A DNA stretch of 64,000 bases from Acidobacteriota bacterium (lineage in GTDB: Bacteria > Acidobacteriota > Blastocatellia > Pyrinomonadales > Pyrinomonadaceae). A program made the position numbers and the translations under genes. Location of the stretch: the NCBI GenBank assembly GCA_019639155.1, contig JAHBSJ010000002.1:282315-346314 (forward strand), in the 5' to 3' direction. Of the stretch, positions 8,496 to 17,525 are shown piece after piece (positions within the stretch are counted from its first letter, which is position 1; each line of letters starts with the position of its first letter). The notes under the pieces were generated by a model, which was given only the letters and a program-made list of their open reading frames with translations, ran no database searches and was not told the origin of the DNA.

Positions 8496-9461
8496 ATGAA
8501 AGACGACAGCACATCACCGGTCAAAGGAACCTCGCTGTGGCGTGATGCCATGCGGCGCCTGCTGCGCAATCGCCTCGCGGTTTTCGGGCTGATCGTACTT
8601 GTTTTCATTTCGGTTTCGGTCATTGTTGGTCCTGCTGTCATCGAAGCGACAACCGGCTATACTTACGACTACATTCCGGCCGACAATGAGCTTGTCAAGG
8701 CAATGGCTCCGTCTCTCAAGCATCCAATGGGAACGGACGAGGCGGGCCGCGACATCCTAGCACGCGTTCTGCAGGGCGGCCGCATTTCGCTGCTTGTCGG
8801 CATAATTTCGACGCTTGTTTCACTTATCGTAGGTGTTTCATACGGGGCGATAGCAGGATTCCTCGGCGGCCGCATCGACAACCTGATGATGCGTATCGTG
8901 GATATACTTTACGCGATCCCCTACATCCTGATCGTGGTCGTTCTGCTTGCGGTCTTCGGCGGGACGAACTCTCCCGAATGGATAAAATGGCTGACGAAAT
9001 TGATCGGAGCCGAAGGCAATCAGGGCATCAGCCAAATATTACTGCTTTTCTTCGCTCTCGGGCTTGTGTCCTGGCTGACCATGGCACGCGTGGTTCGCGG
9101 ACAGATCCTAAGCTTGAAGAACGAGGAATTTGTTCTCGCCGCTCGGGCATCGGGCGTATCCAATGTCGGCATCATTTTCAGACATCTGATACCTAATGCT
9201 CTCGGCCCTGTGATCGTTTACGCCACGCTAACGGTGCCCAGCGTGATGCTTGCAGAAGCATTTCTCTCTTTCCTGGGCTTGGGAGTACAGGCACCGTATG
9301 CGAGCTGGGGCAGCTTGGCAAGTGCCGGCATAAAGAACATCGCGATATTTCCTTGGCAGCTTATTTTCCCCGGGCTGACAATGGCCCTGACGCTGTTTTC
9401 ACTGAACTTTTTGGGCGACGGACTGCGCGACGCACTCGACCCGCAGACCCGTAAATTCTGA
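8496..9461 (+). CDS. oppC: Oligopeptide ABC transporter permease, OppC-like
   Basis: The 321-aa second permease has the soluble N-terminal segment typical of OppC before TM1 (LAVFGLIVLVFISVSVIVG), the MGTDEAGRDILARVLQGGRISL motif and the cytoplasmic coupling loop EEFVLAARASGVSNVGIIFRH. The C-terminus shows the conserved FLGDGLRDALDP. It would pair with the OppB-like subunit to form the peptide channel. It is 6 bp downstream of oppB and 8 bp upstream of oppD. Confidence 0.94.
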   Translation: MKDDSTSPVKGTSLWRDAMRRLLRNRLAVFGLIVLVFISVSVIVGPAVIEATTGYTYDYIPADNELVKAMAPSLKHPMGTDEAGRDILARVLQGGRISLLVGIISTLVSLIVGVSYGAIAGFLGGRIDNLMMRIVDILYAIPYILIVVVLLAVFGGTNSPEWIKWLTKLIGAEGNQGISQILLLFFALGLVSWLTMARVVRGQILSLKNEEFVLAARASGVSNVGIIFRHLIPNALGPVIVYATLTVPSVMLAEAFLSFLGLGVQAPYASWGSLASAGIKNIAIFPWQLIFPGLTMALTLFSLNFLGDGLRDALDPQTRKF

Positions 9462-9469
9462 CGAGCACG

Positions 9470-10465
9470 ATGACCGACAACGGAACAATATTGACCGTCA
9501 ACGACCTTCGCACGTATTTCCGCACGGAAGACGGCGTGGTGAAGGCTGTCGACGGCATCTCGTTCGAACTAAAAAAGGGCGAGACGCTGGGGATCGTCGG
9601 CGAATCAGGTTCGGGAAAATCCGTAACGAATCTTTCTGTGATGCGGCTGATCCCGGAACCGCCGGGCGAGATCGTCTCCGGCGAGATCATTTTCGACGGC
9701 ACCGATGTTCGGGCATTATCTATCGACGAGGTGCGAAAGATCCGCGGCCGCCGCATCGCGATGATCTTTCAGGACCCGATGACTTCGCTAAATCCGTTCC
9801 TCAAGATATCGACTCAGTTGATGGAGGTAACGCAGCTTCATCTCGGCCACACGAAAGAACAGGCGTACGAACACGGCGTCAAGATGCTCGAAATGGTCGG
9901 CATTCCCGACCCGCGGGCGCGCATGGACGGCTATCCGCATGAGCTTTCCGGCGGCATGCGGCAGCGTGTGATGATCGCAATGGCGCTTAGCTGCGACCCC
10001 GAGCTTCTGATAGCGGATGAGCCGACAACGGCCCTCGACGTAACAATTCAGGCACAGATACTCGAACTGATCAAGGACCTAAAAGCACGTTTGGGAACGA
10101 GCGTGATCCTGATCACGCACGACCTCGGCGTCGTTGCGGGAATGACGGACAAGATCATCGTGATGTACGCCGGCAAGGTCTTTGAACAGGCGCCGACGCG
10201 TGAGCTTTTCTCGCGGCCGGCGAATCCTTATACGAAAGGCCTGCTCCGCAGCGTGCCCGATCCGGCTTACGAGCAGGGTGAACCGCTTTATCAAATTCCG
10301 GGATTGCCGCCCGATGTCGCACATCTTCCGCCTGGCTGCCCGTTCGCCGAACGCTGTGACCGGGCCGAAGATATCTGCCGACGTGAGTTTCCGCCTTTCG
10401 TCGAGATAAACGCACAGCACCATTCGCTGTGCCATTTTGCGAAGGAGGTTTACGGGCAAGGCTGA
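9470..10465 (+). CDS. oppD: Oligopeptide ABC transporter ATPase, OppD-like
   Basis: This 331-aa ABC ATPase powers the importer. It has Walker [10 protein letters not shown]-loop [11 protein letters not shown], signature [15 protein letters not shown], Walker [13 protein letters not shown] and the H-loop [11 protein letters not shown]. The C-terminal oligo_HPY domain has the cysteine-rich [17 protein letters not shown]; in related Opp/Dpp ATPases these cysteines hold an iron-sulphur cluster. The stop (10463-10465) is one base from the next ATG. Confidence 0.95.
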   Translation: MTDNGTILTVNDLRTYFRTEDGVVKAVDGISFELKKGETLGIVGESGSGKSVTNLSVMRLIPEPPGEIVSGEIIFDGTDVRALSIDEVRKIRGRRIAMIFQDPMTSLNPFLKISTQLMEVTQLHLGHTKEQAYEHGVKMLEMVGIPDPRARMDGYPHELSGGMRQRVMIAMALSCDPELLIADEPTTALDVTIQAQILELIKDLKARLGTSVILITHDLGVVAGMTDKIIVMYAGKVFEQAPTRELFSRPANPYTKGLLRSVPDPAYEQGEPLYQIPGLPPDVAHLPPGCPFAERCDRAEDICRREFPPFVEINAQHHSLCHFAKEVYGQG

Positions 10466-10466
10466 T

Positions 10467-11477
10467 ATGTCAGAATCGCAAAACAACCTGATCTCGCTCG
10501 AAGACCTCCAGGTGCATTACCGTATCGGCGGCGGACTATTGAGCCCCGCAAAGATCGTGCGAGCGGTTGACGGCGTATCGCTTGATATAAAAAAGGGCGA
10601 GACGCTCGGCCTGGTCGGCGAATCCGGCTGCGGCAAATCCACGCTCGGCAAGGCAATTCTCCGTTTGACCGAACCCACTGGCGGCAAGGTCTTCTACAAC
10701 GGAAGCGACCTCGCACATCTGCCGCAAAACAAGATGCGTGACCAGCGAAAGCATCTGCAGATGATCTTTCAGGACCCGTACGCAAGCCTAAACCCGCGTA
10801 TGAACGTCGGCCAGATCATCGGCGAGCCGATACGTACGTTCGGACTCGCGAATGGAAATTCTGTCGATAAGATCGTTGGCGAATTAATGGAGACCGTGGG
10901 TCTGAGCCGCCGTTTCATCAAGCGCTACCCGCACGAATTTTCCGGCGGCCAGCGTCAGCGGATCGGCATTGCACGCGCACTGGCAACACAGCCGGAATTC
11001 ATCGTCGCCGACGAACCTATCTCCGCCCTCGACGTGTCAATTCAGGCTCAGATCATGAACCTGATGGAAAGCCTGCAGGCGGAGCGCGGTCTGACGTATC
11101 TTTTCATTTCCCACGATCTGCGTGCCGTGCGGCACCTTTCGGACCGTGTTGCGGTGATGTATCTGGGCAAGATCGTCGAGCTCGCACCCGGCAAGGACAT
11201 CTACGCCGAGCCGCTTATGCCTTACACCAAGGCGCTAATTTCCGCCGTGCCTGTGCCCGACCCGGAAATTGAGGCAAGACGCGAACGTATCATCCTTCAA
11301 GGAGATGTTCCTTCGCCGATCGATCCGCCGCCGGGCTGTCATTTTCACACTCGTTGTCCATACGCGATCGAGGAATGCAAACGCACCGTTCCCCGGCTTG
11401 TCGAGATCAAGCCGCAGCACTTTGCGGCATGCATCCGTATCAGCCCCGAAAATCCGCATATCGAGTCTGTAAAATAA
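10467..11477 (+). CDS. oppF: Oligopeptide ABC transporter ATPase, OppF-like
   Basis: This is the second ATPase, 336 aa from the ATG at 10467. A TTG in frame at 10437 would give ten extra residues but overlap oppD. Motifs are Walker [10 protein letters not shown]-loop [11 protein letters not shown], signature [15 protein letters not shown], Walker [13 protein letters not shown], the switch VISHD-like [12 protein letters not shown] and a C-terminal Cys-rich segment ([17 protein letters not shown]). OppD and OppF act as an asymmetric heterodimer. This gene closes the folD-to-oppF run; the next gene is 88 bp away behind an inverted repeat. Confidence 0.94.
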   Translation: MSESQNNLISLEDLQVHYRIGGGLLSPAKIVRAVDGVSLDIKKGETLGLVGESGCGKSTLGKAILRLTEPTGGKVFYNGSDLAHLPQNKMRDQRKHLQMIFQDPYASLNPRMNVGQIIGEPIRTFGLANGNSVDKIVGELMETVGLSRRFIKRYPHEFSGGQRQRIGIARALATQPEFIVADEPISALDVSIQAQIMNLMESLQAERGLTYLFISHDLRAVRHLSDRVAVMYLGKIVELAPGKDIYAEPLMPYTKALISAVPVPDPEIEARRERIILQGDVPSPIDPPPGCHFHTRCPYAIEECKRTVPRLVEIKPQHFAACIRISPENPHIESVK

Positions 11478-11500
11478 CCCTAATTTTTTATTGAAATTCC

Positions 11501-11549
11501 GCCCCAATTGACCGTTTAAGAGACTACATGTTAAATCGTCTCTTGGGGC
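11501..11549. repeat. Interrupted inverted repeat upstream of the diguanylate cyclase
   Basis: Two nested arm pairs lie in the gap after oppF. The outer arms are GCCCCAA (11501-11507) and TTGGGGC (11543-11549); the inner arms are AAGAGAC (11518-11524) and GTCTCTT (11538-11544). Folded, the RNA would have a 7-bp apical stem with a 13-nt loop and a basal stem with a one-sided bulge. No T tract follows, so a standard intrinsic terminator is unlikely. An operator or a leader RNA structure for the signalling genes is possible. Confidence 0.45.
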
Positions 11550-11565
11550 AAAAGGCCGCGGCCGG

Positions 11566-13716
11566 ATGCCCTCCGGCGAGCGGCGTATTGCGTTTTTGAT
11601 GGGCGTCCTTAGCGAAAAGACCATACTCGGGATTCTGCAGCGTATTGCTTACGGCAGCGGCGTCGCGGCGGCGATCACCAACGGCGGCCGCGAGCATTTC
11701 GCCGCAAATAACAATTCCATTTGCAGCTCGCTCAATCCCGACGGTGAATATTCGGCGGCGTGTGCCGCATTTTGCGGACGTGCCCGTGAGATGGCCGAGA
11801 ACGCAGGCGGTACAGCGTCATTCATCTGCCATGCGGGACTCAAATGCCGGGCTGCATTGATCCCCGAACTCGGCGACAAAGCTGTTGTCGCCGGCAGAAC
11901 ATTTCCCAATTCCGCCGCGTACCGCACCGCGACCGCGCGTGCGATGACGGGCGACTGGCAGCATCTCGACCCGGTAAAACTTTTTGAGAACTCGCCGATC
12001 GAAGATTCCGACGAGGTCATCGACAAGACCGCGACCATGATCGGGGCGATGATAACAAAGGCCGCTCTCGCCGCCGAACCGCCGACAAAGGCTCAAGAAC
12101 TGATACTCGAACCGCCGCCGCCTTTTGACCGGCCCGTAAATGAGTCGGCGAATGAACCCGTTCCGCCTTCCGATGTCGATGCCCTGCCTCCGACGGTCGA
12201 AGAGGTCCCATCGACTGCCGCTTTTGATAACGAAGAGGAGCGCAAAGACGCTGCCGAATGGCGTTCATTCATCGCATCGCTCTCGCGAATGGACTATCGC
12301 GAGGCGGCTGAAGCGACTTTGGATACCATCGCGAAGAGTTTCGGGGCCGGATCGGTCATTTGGCTTGACCGCTCGGGCGACACGCTGCAGAACCTGTGTG
12401 CCCGCGGCATTCTCTCCGGACGCCGCGTCACACTCAACATCAAGCCGAACGACCCTCGGCTGGTAGTGGCGGCCCAAATGCGTCGTCCGCTGGAACTCGG
12501 CGAACGAGCTAAAGACGGCAAGCAAAGCACCCGTAGCCTGCAGCTTTTCCCGCTCGGCAGCGATGACACGGTGAATGCCGCTATCGGAGTTTTCGGCGGG
12601 CTGAAGAATGTGAAGGACGCGGTCAAACTTTCCGGCATTTGTGCTTCGCTCGCACCGCAGATCGAGATACTTCGTCTTCGCGACGAGGTTCGACGCCGCG
12701 ACGAGATCTCGCGTGCCGTCAGGCGTTTCAGCGACAGCCTGAAACAGGTCGATCGTGAGGACCTCTGGACGCACGTTGCACAAAGCTCTGCCGAGATGAT
12801 CGGAGCCGAGCGTGCATCGATATTTATCAACGACGAACGCACAGGCTCGCTCAAACTTCGCGCCGTCGTCGGAGCGGTAAATGAATTCGATGTTGACCTC
12901 GCTGGTGAGCGCGTGGCAGAGATCGTCTTTGAAAAAGCTGCCCCGCTGATCGTGCCGGACGTAGCAAAAACAGGATTGCCGTCAGTCGCTGAACGCGGCT
13001 ATAAGACCCGCTCGTTCCTCGCATGCCCGATCACCCTAGCCGACCGGACGCTTGGGGTCATCTGTTTCGCGGACCGCGTTGACGGTCTGGAATTTACGCG
13101 AAGTTCGCTCGACCTCTTGCTGATGGTCGCTCCCCAGCTTGCGGTCGCGGTAGATCGTGCGGCATTGAAGGACATTGCAGGCGAATTCGAACAGCTGTCG
13201 GTGACGGACCCGCTGACGGGACTGCTGAATCGCCGGTATATCGAAGCCCGTCTTGAGGAAGAGATCAAGCGGTCGAACAGACATGGTTTTCCGATGAGCT
13301 TCTTGATGCTCGATGTCGACCATTTCAAATCGTACAACGACACGTTCGGACACCCCGCCGGCGACGAGGCGCTGAAGATCGTAGGCCACGTCATTCGCGA
13401 AACACTGCGCGGAGCCGACGTAGCTGCTCGCTATGGCGGCGAGGAGTTTTCCATCTTGCTCCCGCAGACGCCGGGCCACGAAGCATCGGCCATTGCCGAA
13501 CGAATCAGAGCTAATATCGAGAACACAAAATTCCCGCACCGTCAGGTAACGACGAGCATTGGCGTGGCAAGCTGTTCGGCAGAGCTTTGTGCCGCCGGGC
13601 CGATGGTTGATGCCGCGGATAAAGCACTGTACGAGGCAAAACGGCAGGGACGCAATCGTGTGCAGGCGTTTGAGGCGATCGCCCCCGACGGTGTGATACA
13701 AAGAATGAATGGCTGA
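11566..13716 (+). CDS. PocR-GAF-GGDEF diguanylate cyclase
   Basis: The 716-aa cytoplasmic protein is predicted to make cyclic di-GMP. Residues about 20-110 resemble the PocR sensory domain, with a cysteine cluster SAACAAFC and FICHAGLKC. A weak GAF-like region follows (about 225-365), then a clear GAF domain (about 385-530) and the GGDEF domain (about 540-705). The catalytic signature is GGEEF in ARYGGEEFSILLP. The product-binding I-site RxxD is present as RGAD five residues before it, so feedback inhibition is likely. DPLTGLLNRRY and LMLDVDHFKSYND complete the active-site signature. The start at 11566 is chosen as the first ATG; an alternative is the ATG at 11599. It overlaps the next gene by 8 bp (ATGGCTGA). 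Confidence 0.9.
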   Translation: MPSGERRIAFLMGVLSEKTILGILQRIAYGSGVAAAITNGGREHFAANNNSICSSLNPDGEYSAACAAFCGRAREMAENAGGTASFICHAGLKCRAALIPELGDKAVVAGRTFPNSAAYRTATARAMTGDWQHLDPVKLFENSPIEDSDEVIDKTATMIGAMITKAALAAEPPTKAQELILEPPPPFDRPVNESANEPVPPSDVDALPPTVEEVPSTAAFDNEEERKDAAEWRSFIASLSRMDYREAAEATLDTIAKSFGAGSVIWLDRSGDTLQNLCARGILSGRRVTLNIKPNDPRLVVAAQMRRPLELGERAKDGKQSTRSLQLFPLGSDDTVNAAIGVFGGLKNVKDAVKLSGICASLAPQIEILRLRDEVRRRDEISRAVRRFSDSLKQVDREDLWTHVAQSSAEMIGAERASIFINDERTGSLKLRAVVGAVNEFDVDLAGERVAEIVFEKAAPLIVPDVAKTGLPSVAERGYKTRSFLACPITLADRTLGVICFADRVDGLEFTRSSLDLLLMVAPQLAVAVDRAALKDIAGEFEQLSVTDPLTGLLNRRYIEARLEEEIKRSNRHGFPMSFLMLDVDHFKSYNDTFGHPAGDEALKIVGHVIRETLRGADVAARYGGEEFSILLPQTPGHEASAIAERIRANIENTKFPHRQVTTSIGVASCSAELCAAGPMVDAADKALYEAKRQGRNRVQAFEAIAPDGVIQRMNG

Positions 13717-15868
13717 GCCGAGGCACGATCAGATAGTGGGACGCGTTGCAGCCGATCGGTTTGTCGGCAGGCACGACGACCTTGCGCGTCTAATTGATCA
13801 CGCCCGCGGCAACGACGACAACAATGCTGTTGCGGTTCTTGCCGAACCTTTTTCCGGATCGGGCGAATTGCTGAGACAGGCTTACGACAGGCTGTTCAAA
13901 GAAGGCGGCGAAACGATACCTTTCTTTTTCGACGTCAGAAATTTCCGCGGCGATCTATCGTCGGTTGCCGTCGCGTTCGTTCGCAGCCTCGCGGTTCAGA
14001 TCGTCGCTTTCGGCCGGCGCGACCCGAGTTTCCTGCATATTCCGCGTGACCTTATGAGTCTCGCCGACCACGCTGCTCCGAAAGATCTCGAGATCGTTAC
14101 CTCGCTGTCAGAGATCGAACGGAATGGATGCGATGATGTTCAAAGCTGCTTTGCGGCTCCGCTGCTCGCAGCGGCAGGCGGCCGTCGTTTGGCGGTGTTT
14201 GTCGCAGGTGCAGAGTTACTTGCCGGCACGGAAAGCTCTCCGTTAGATCTTCTGGGCACCGGCTATCGTGATCCGCGAGTCCGCCTTGTCCTGGCGGGTG
14301 ATAGGCGTGCGATCTACGGCAAGACATCGTTTCAGACGATGGAGCTGTCGTCGCTGGGCGACTCCGATGCTTCAGAAATGGCCGCTGCGATCGCTTCGTC
14401 ACGCGACCTGAAGATCGCGGATCACATTTGCGATCTCATCGGTGAGATGTTTACCGGCTCCCCTGCACTGATCTCTGCGTTTTTGCGAGGCGTTCCCGTG
14501 GGCGGCGAGATGACCACCTACGGCGATCTCGCCCGCGAATATGCAGATTCCGTATGCGGCGGCGAACTGTCCCTAGTCATCGACGAAGCCGTTCGGATGG
14601 CGGTTCCGGACATTGAGCTCAGGGCTCGGACGATCTCCATTTTGTGCGCTCACCTCGATGTAAGCGACGGATTTGTTCCGATCTCGTTCTGGCAAAGGCA
14701 TCTGAAAGCGTCACCTGACGAAGCTGCAAGGATCGTTGACGCATTGAATTGCGCCGAGTTCATAGACCTGAGCTATGCAGGCACGCGGATCCGTCAGGAA
14801 AAGGTATTTCTGACAGATCATCTTTGGACTGTCCGCAAGCTCAGCCGCTCTGCTCCTCAGCGGGCTCTGATCATTAGCGAACTCGTCTCCGATGTCGCCG
14901 CACGCTCGCCTGAAATGCTCGAAAGGGCTTACCGCAGACGCAAGGCCTTGGGAGTCAGGTCCATTTTAGAGAGTTTCGCATCGCAGGCCGTTTCGACCGC
15001 ATTGCTCGATTTCCGGCGTTTTCGAAACGAGCTCCGCGGTGCCGACCCCGACAAGATCGAAAAGGCCCTGAAAGAAGACACGCAAAAACTAATGCTTCCC
15101 GCCGTCTCTTTTGCCGCGAATACGGCTTATTTCTATCCACAGTTCGCTGAGCTTTGCGATCTGGAGCGATCGGCCGTCGGTGTAGGTACGGCAAATGGCG
15201 GCAGCGAACGTGCGGTCTGGCTCGCCGCGGAGATCGAATCAAAGCTCGAAGCTGATGCTGAAACGACCGAATTCTGGTGCGACCGTCTGGAAATGGCTGC
15301 CGCGAATTCCGGTTTTGAGCACTTCACGATCTGGCTGATCGCTCCCGAAGGCTTTTCAGAAGAGGCTCTGGATGTCCTTGATAAACGGTATGCATTCGGA
15401 TCGAGCCGTCGGCAGGTTGAGATGCTCCGTTCGACGCTTGCATCGAATACAAACGCGCCAAAGCCCCGGCCCGCGAACGAATACGAGATCACCATTCCCA
15501 CCGGCGAAGAGACAGAGGTCGCCGCGGTTCACGCATTCGAGGAGGCCGCCCGTCGCTTCAACATTCCGCAAAAGACCATAAATCAGATCAAAACCGCTCT
15601 GGTCGAGGCATGCATCAACGCATCGGAGCATTCTAACAGCCCCGACGGCAAGATCGAATTGCGTTTCGCATTCCTGCCCGAACGCGTCGATATCGAGGTC
15701 TTGAACCGCGGCGTTCGCATGACACGCGAAAAAGCCGACGCCGCAGCCGCCGAGTCTCGCCGCGGCTGGGGCCTGAAACTGATGAAAGGCCTCATGGACG
15801 ACGTCAGTATCGAAAGCGGCGAGGGTCGTACAACCGTTCGACTTTCCAAACACATCTCTGCTGAATAA
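13709..15868 (+). CDS. ATPase-like protein with C-terminal RsbW-type (anti-sigma-factor kinase) HATPase domain
   Basis: The 719-aa protein begins with FVGRHDDLARLIDHA, the opening of AAA_16/STAND-type ATPases. However, the expected Walker A is replaced by AEPFSGSGELL, with no GK[ST]. A helical middle follows. Residues about 590-715 form a GHKL/HATPase domain of the RsbW/SpoIIAB kind: N box VEACINASEHS and G2 region RRGWGLKLMKGLMDDV. The G1 box reads VDIEVLNRGV, with Asn-Arg-Gly where Asp-x-Gly is expected. It is coupled to the diguanylate cyclase by an 8-bp overlap, pointing to a joint output such as partner switching. The real role is unknown. No sigma factor or anti-anti-sigma gene is adjacent. 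Confidence 0.7.
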   Translation: MAEPRHDQIVGRVAADRFVGRHDDLARLIDHARGNDDNNAVAVLAEPFSGSGELLRQAYDRLFKEGGETIPFFFDVRNFRGDLSSVAVAFVRSLAVQIVAFGRRDPSFLHIPRDLMSLADHAAPKDLEIVTSLSEIERNGCDDVQSCFAAPLLAAAGGRRLAVFVAGAELLAGTESSPLDLLGTGYRDPRVRLVLAGDRRAIYGKTSFQTMELSSLGDSDASEMAAAIASSRDLKIADHICDLIGEMFTGSPALISAFLRGVPVGGEMTTYGDLAREYADSVCGGELSLVIDEAVRMAVPDIELRARTISILCAHLDVSDGFVPISFWQRHLKASPDEAARIVDALNCAEFIDLSYAGTRIRQEKVFLTDHLWTVRKLSRSAPQRALIISELVSDVAARSPEMLERAYRRRKALGVRSILESFASQAVSTALLDFRRFRNELRGADPDKIEKALKEDTQKLMLPAVSFAANTAYFYPQFAELCDLERSAVGVGTANGGSERAVWLAAEIESKLEADAETTEFWCDRLEMAAANSGFEHFTIWLIAPEGFSEEALDVLDKRYAFGSSRRQVEMLRSTLASNTNAPKPRPANEYEITIPTGEETEVAAVHAFEEAARRFNIPQKTINQIKTALVEACINASEHSNSPDGKIELRFAFLPERVDIEVLNRGVRMTREKADAAAAESRRGWGLKLMKGLMDDVSIESGEGRTTVRLSKHISAE

Positions 15869-15884
15869 CTCGCTTGGTATCCTT

Positions 15885-15910
15885 CAGAACATTTAGGCAG
15901 AACATTTAGG
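15885..15910. repeat. Perfect tandem 13-bp direct repeat
   Basis: CAGAACATTTAGG occurs twice without a gap (15885-15897 and 15898-15910), 16 bp after the stop of the RsbW-like gene. It could be a pair of protein-binding half-sites or a slippage product. Nothing else supports a function. Confidence 0.5.
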
Positions 15911-15947
15911 GCTTCCATTTTCGTATCCAATGTTGTATAAAGGAAAT

Positions 15948-15969
15948 CTATTGCTTCCATAAGCAATAG
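15948..15969. repeat. Perfect 9-bp inverted repeat in the gap before the DD-peptidase gene
   Basis: CTATTGCTT (15948-15956) and AAGCAATAG (15961-15969) are exact reverse complements separated by CCAT. The 218-bp AT-rich gap 15869-16086 otherwise holds only the 13-bp direct repeat. The hairpin could end the upstream signalling transcript or be an operator for the downstream gene. It lacks a clean T run on either strand, so terminator function is uncertain. Confidence 0.5.
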
Positions 15970-16086
15970 TTAATACAGGCGTGTTGCCGGTAAAAAACAT
16001 TGAGAGAGCTTAGCTCTATATGCTATAAAAGAAATAGGCAGCAAACGCCCCTGCGGCCGAAAAGCGACTTCCCCAAACAAAGATCA

Positions 16087-17475
16087 ATGCTAAAAATTGC
16101 CCTCCGGTCAAAGCTAATTCTTGCCGTTTTTGCCGTCATCGGCACTTCCGGCGTTGTCGCACAAGACGGCAGGACGCCTTTCATGCAGGACATCACGGTC
16201 GTCCGTGAACCCGTAGCGTCACCAACGCCCGGCGTGCAGCGAACCGGCAGTTCGGCACCGACGATGCCGGTCTCGACCGGCATGAGGACGTCATTCCCGG
16301 CTCTTGCTGCAGCGAGGGTTCCGGGCTACTCGGGCATTTTGATCGAATCGATGGACGGCCTTATCGTTGCCGAATCGAATGCTGACATCGCATTCAATCC
16401 GGCATCTAACGTTAAGGTCGCGACTGCCTACGCGGTCCTGAAAACGTTCGGGCCGGAGTTTCGTTTTTTAACAAGTATTTATACCGACGGCGGCATCGAC
16501 CGCTCGACCGGAACACTCCATGGCAACCTCTATGTATCGGGCAAAGATCCGATGTTCGCCTTCCAGCACGGCGTCGCTCTTGCCCATGAGCTGAATAAGC
16601 TCGGGATCCGCAGCATCGCGGGCGACCTCGTGGTCACCGACAATTTTTCAATGAATTATGCGGCGTCACCCGGCGTGTCGGCACAGACGCTGCAGTTAAC
16701 GCTTGACGCTTCCCGACGCACCGCGGCCGCCACGAAACAATGGAACGAGTTTTTGATGCACTCGGGCCGTTGGGGGACGGTTGCCGGAACTCCGGACGTA
16801 AGGTTCACAGGCGCTGTTTATGTTCAGTCAATACCCAGCAATCTACAGCATTTGTTTACGCACGAATCTACCCCGGTCAAGGAGATCCTGAAGGCGGTCC
16901 TTTGTTTCTCGAACAACTTCCTGTCAGAACGCCTCGGGGCGCTTTTGGGCGGGCCCTACGCCGTTGCCAGGATCGTTCATCTGAATGCGGGCGTCGATCC
17001 GTCGGAATTTTCAATTCAGACCGCAAGCGGGCTTGGGATCAACCGCGTGACGCCGAACGCTATGATGAAGCTGCTGCGTTCGCTCCGCAGCGATCTCGCC
17101 CGTTACAAACTCACATTCGCAGACATCATGCCGGTAGCAGGCGTTGACCGCGGTACGCTCGAAGGCCGGTTTGGCGACACGTTCTCACGGGCGAGCGTAG
17201 TCGGCAAAACGGGCACGCTGCCCCGCGGCGACAGCGGCGTCAGCACGCTCGCGGGCGAGATCAACACAAAAAGCGGACGTTTTCTGTTCGTGATCTTCAA
17301 TCAGCGGGGCAATTTCCAGCAGTTCCGAGCTTTCCAAAATTACTTCGTCTCGCTCGTACAGGGCCAACTGGGCGGAGCCGAACCTGTTCCTTATAATTTC
17401 ATGTCGCTTGACGCCCGCATGGCTCGCTCCAGGATCACCTATCCTGACGGACGCAGCTTCGGCGGCGAAGAATAG
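16087..17475 (+). CDS. dacB: D-alanyl-D-alanine carboxypeptidase/endopeptidase, PBP4 (peptidase S13) type
   Basis: The 462-aa exported class C penicillin-binding protein trims peptidoglycan cross-links or stem peptides. The ATG at 16087 is preferred over an in-frame TTG at 16000 because the signal peptide MLKIALRSKLILAVFAVIGT begins there. Active-site motifs are SxxK as SNVK (Ser107, Lys110), SxN in CFSNNFLSERLG and KTG in VGKTGTLPRG (Lys374). A short Pro/Thr region (about residues 40-65) links the signal peptide to the enzyme. The conserved structural insert between the first two motifs appears shorter than in E. coli DacB. It precedes murJ, consistent with cell-wall work. Confidence 0.9.
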   Translation: MLKIALRSKLILAVFAVIGTSGVVAQDGRTPFMQDITVVREPVASPTPGVQRTGSSAPTMPVSTGMRTSFPALAAARVPGYSGILIESMDGLIVAESNADIAFNPASNVKVATAYAVLKTFGPEFRFLTSIYTDGGIDRSTGTLHGNLYVSGKDPMFAFQHGVALAHELNKLGIRSIAGDLVVTDNFSMNYAASPGVSAQTLQLTLDASRRTAAATKQWNEFLMHSGRWGTVAGTPDVRFTGAVYVQSIPSNLQHLFTHESTPVKEILKAVLCFSNNFLSERLGALLGGPYAVARIVHLNAGVDPSEFSIQTASGLGINRVTPNAMMKLLRSLRSDLARYKLTFADIMPVAGVDRGTLEGRFGDTFSRASVVGKTGTLPRGDSGVSTLAGEINTKSGRFLFVIFNQRGNFQQFRAFQNYFVSLVQGQLGGAEPVPYNFMSLDARMARSRITYPDGRSFGGEE

Positions 17476-17525
17476 ACAGGTTTTTCCCAACACGCTCAAA
17501 CGTGAGATAATCTGCCGCGAAAAGC

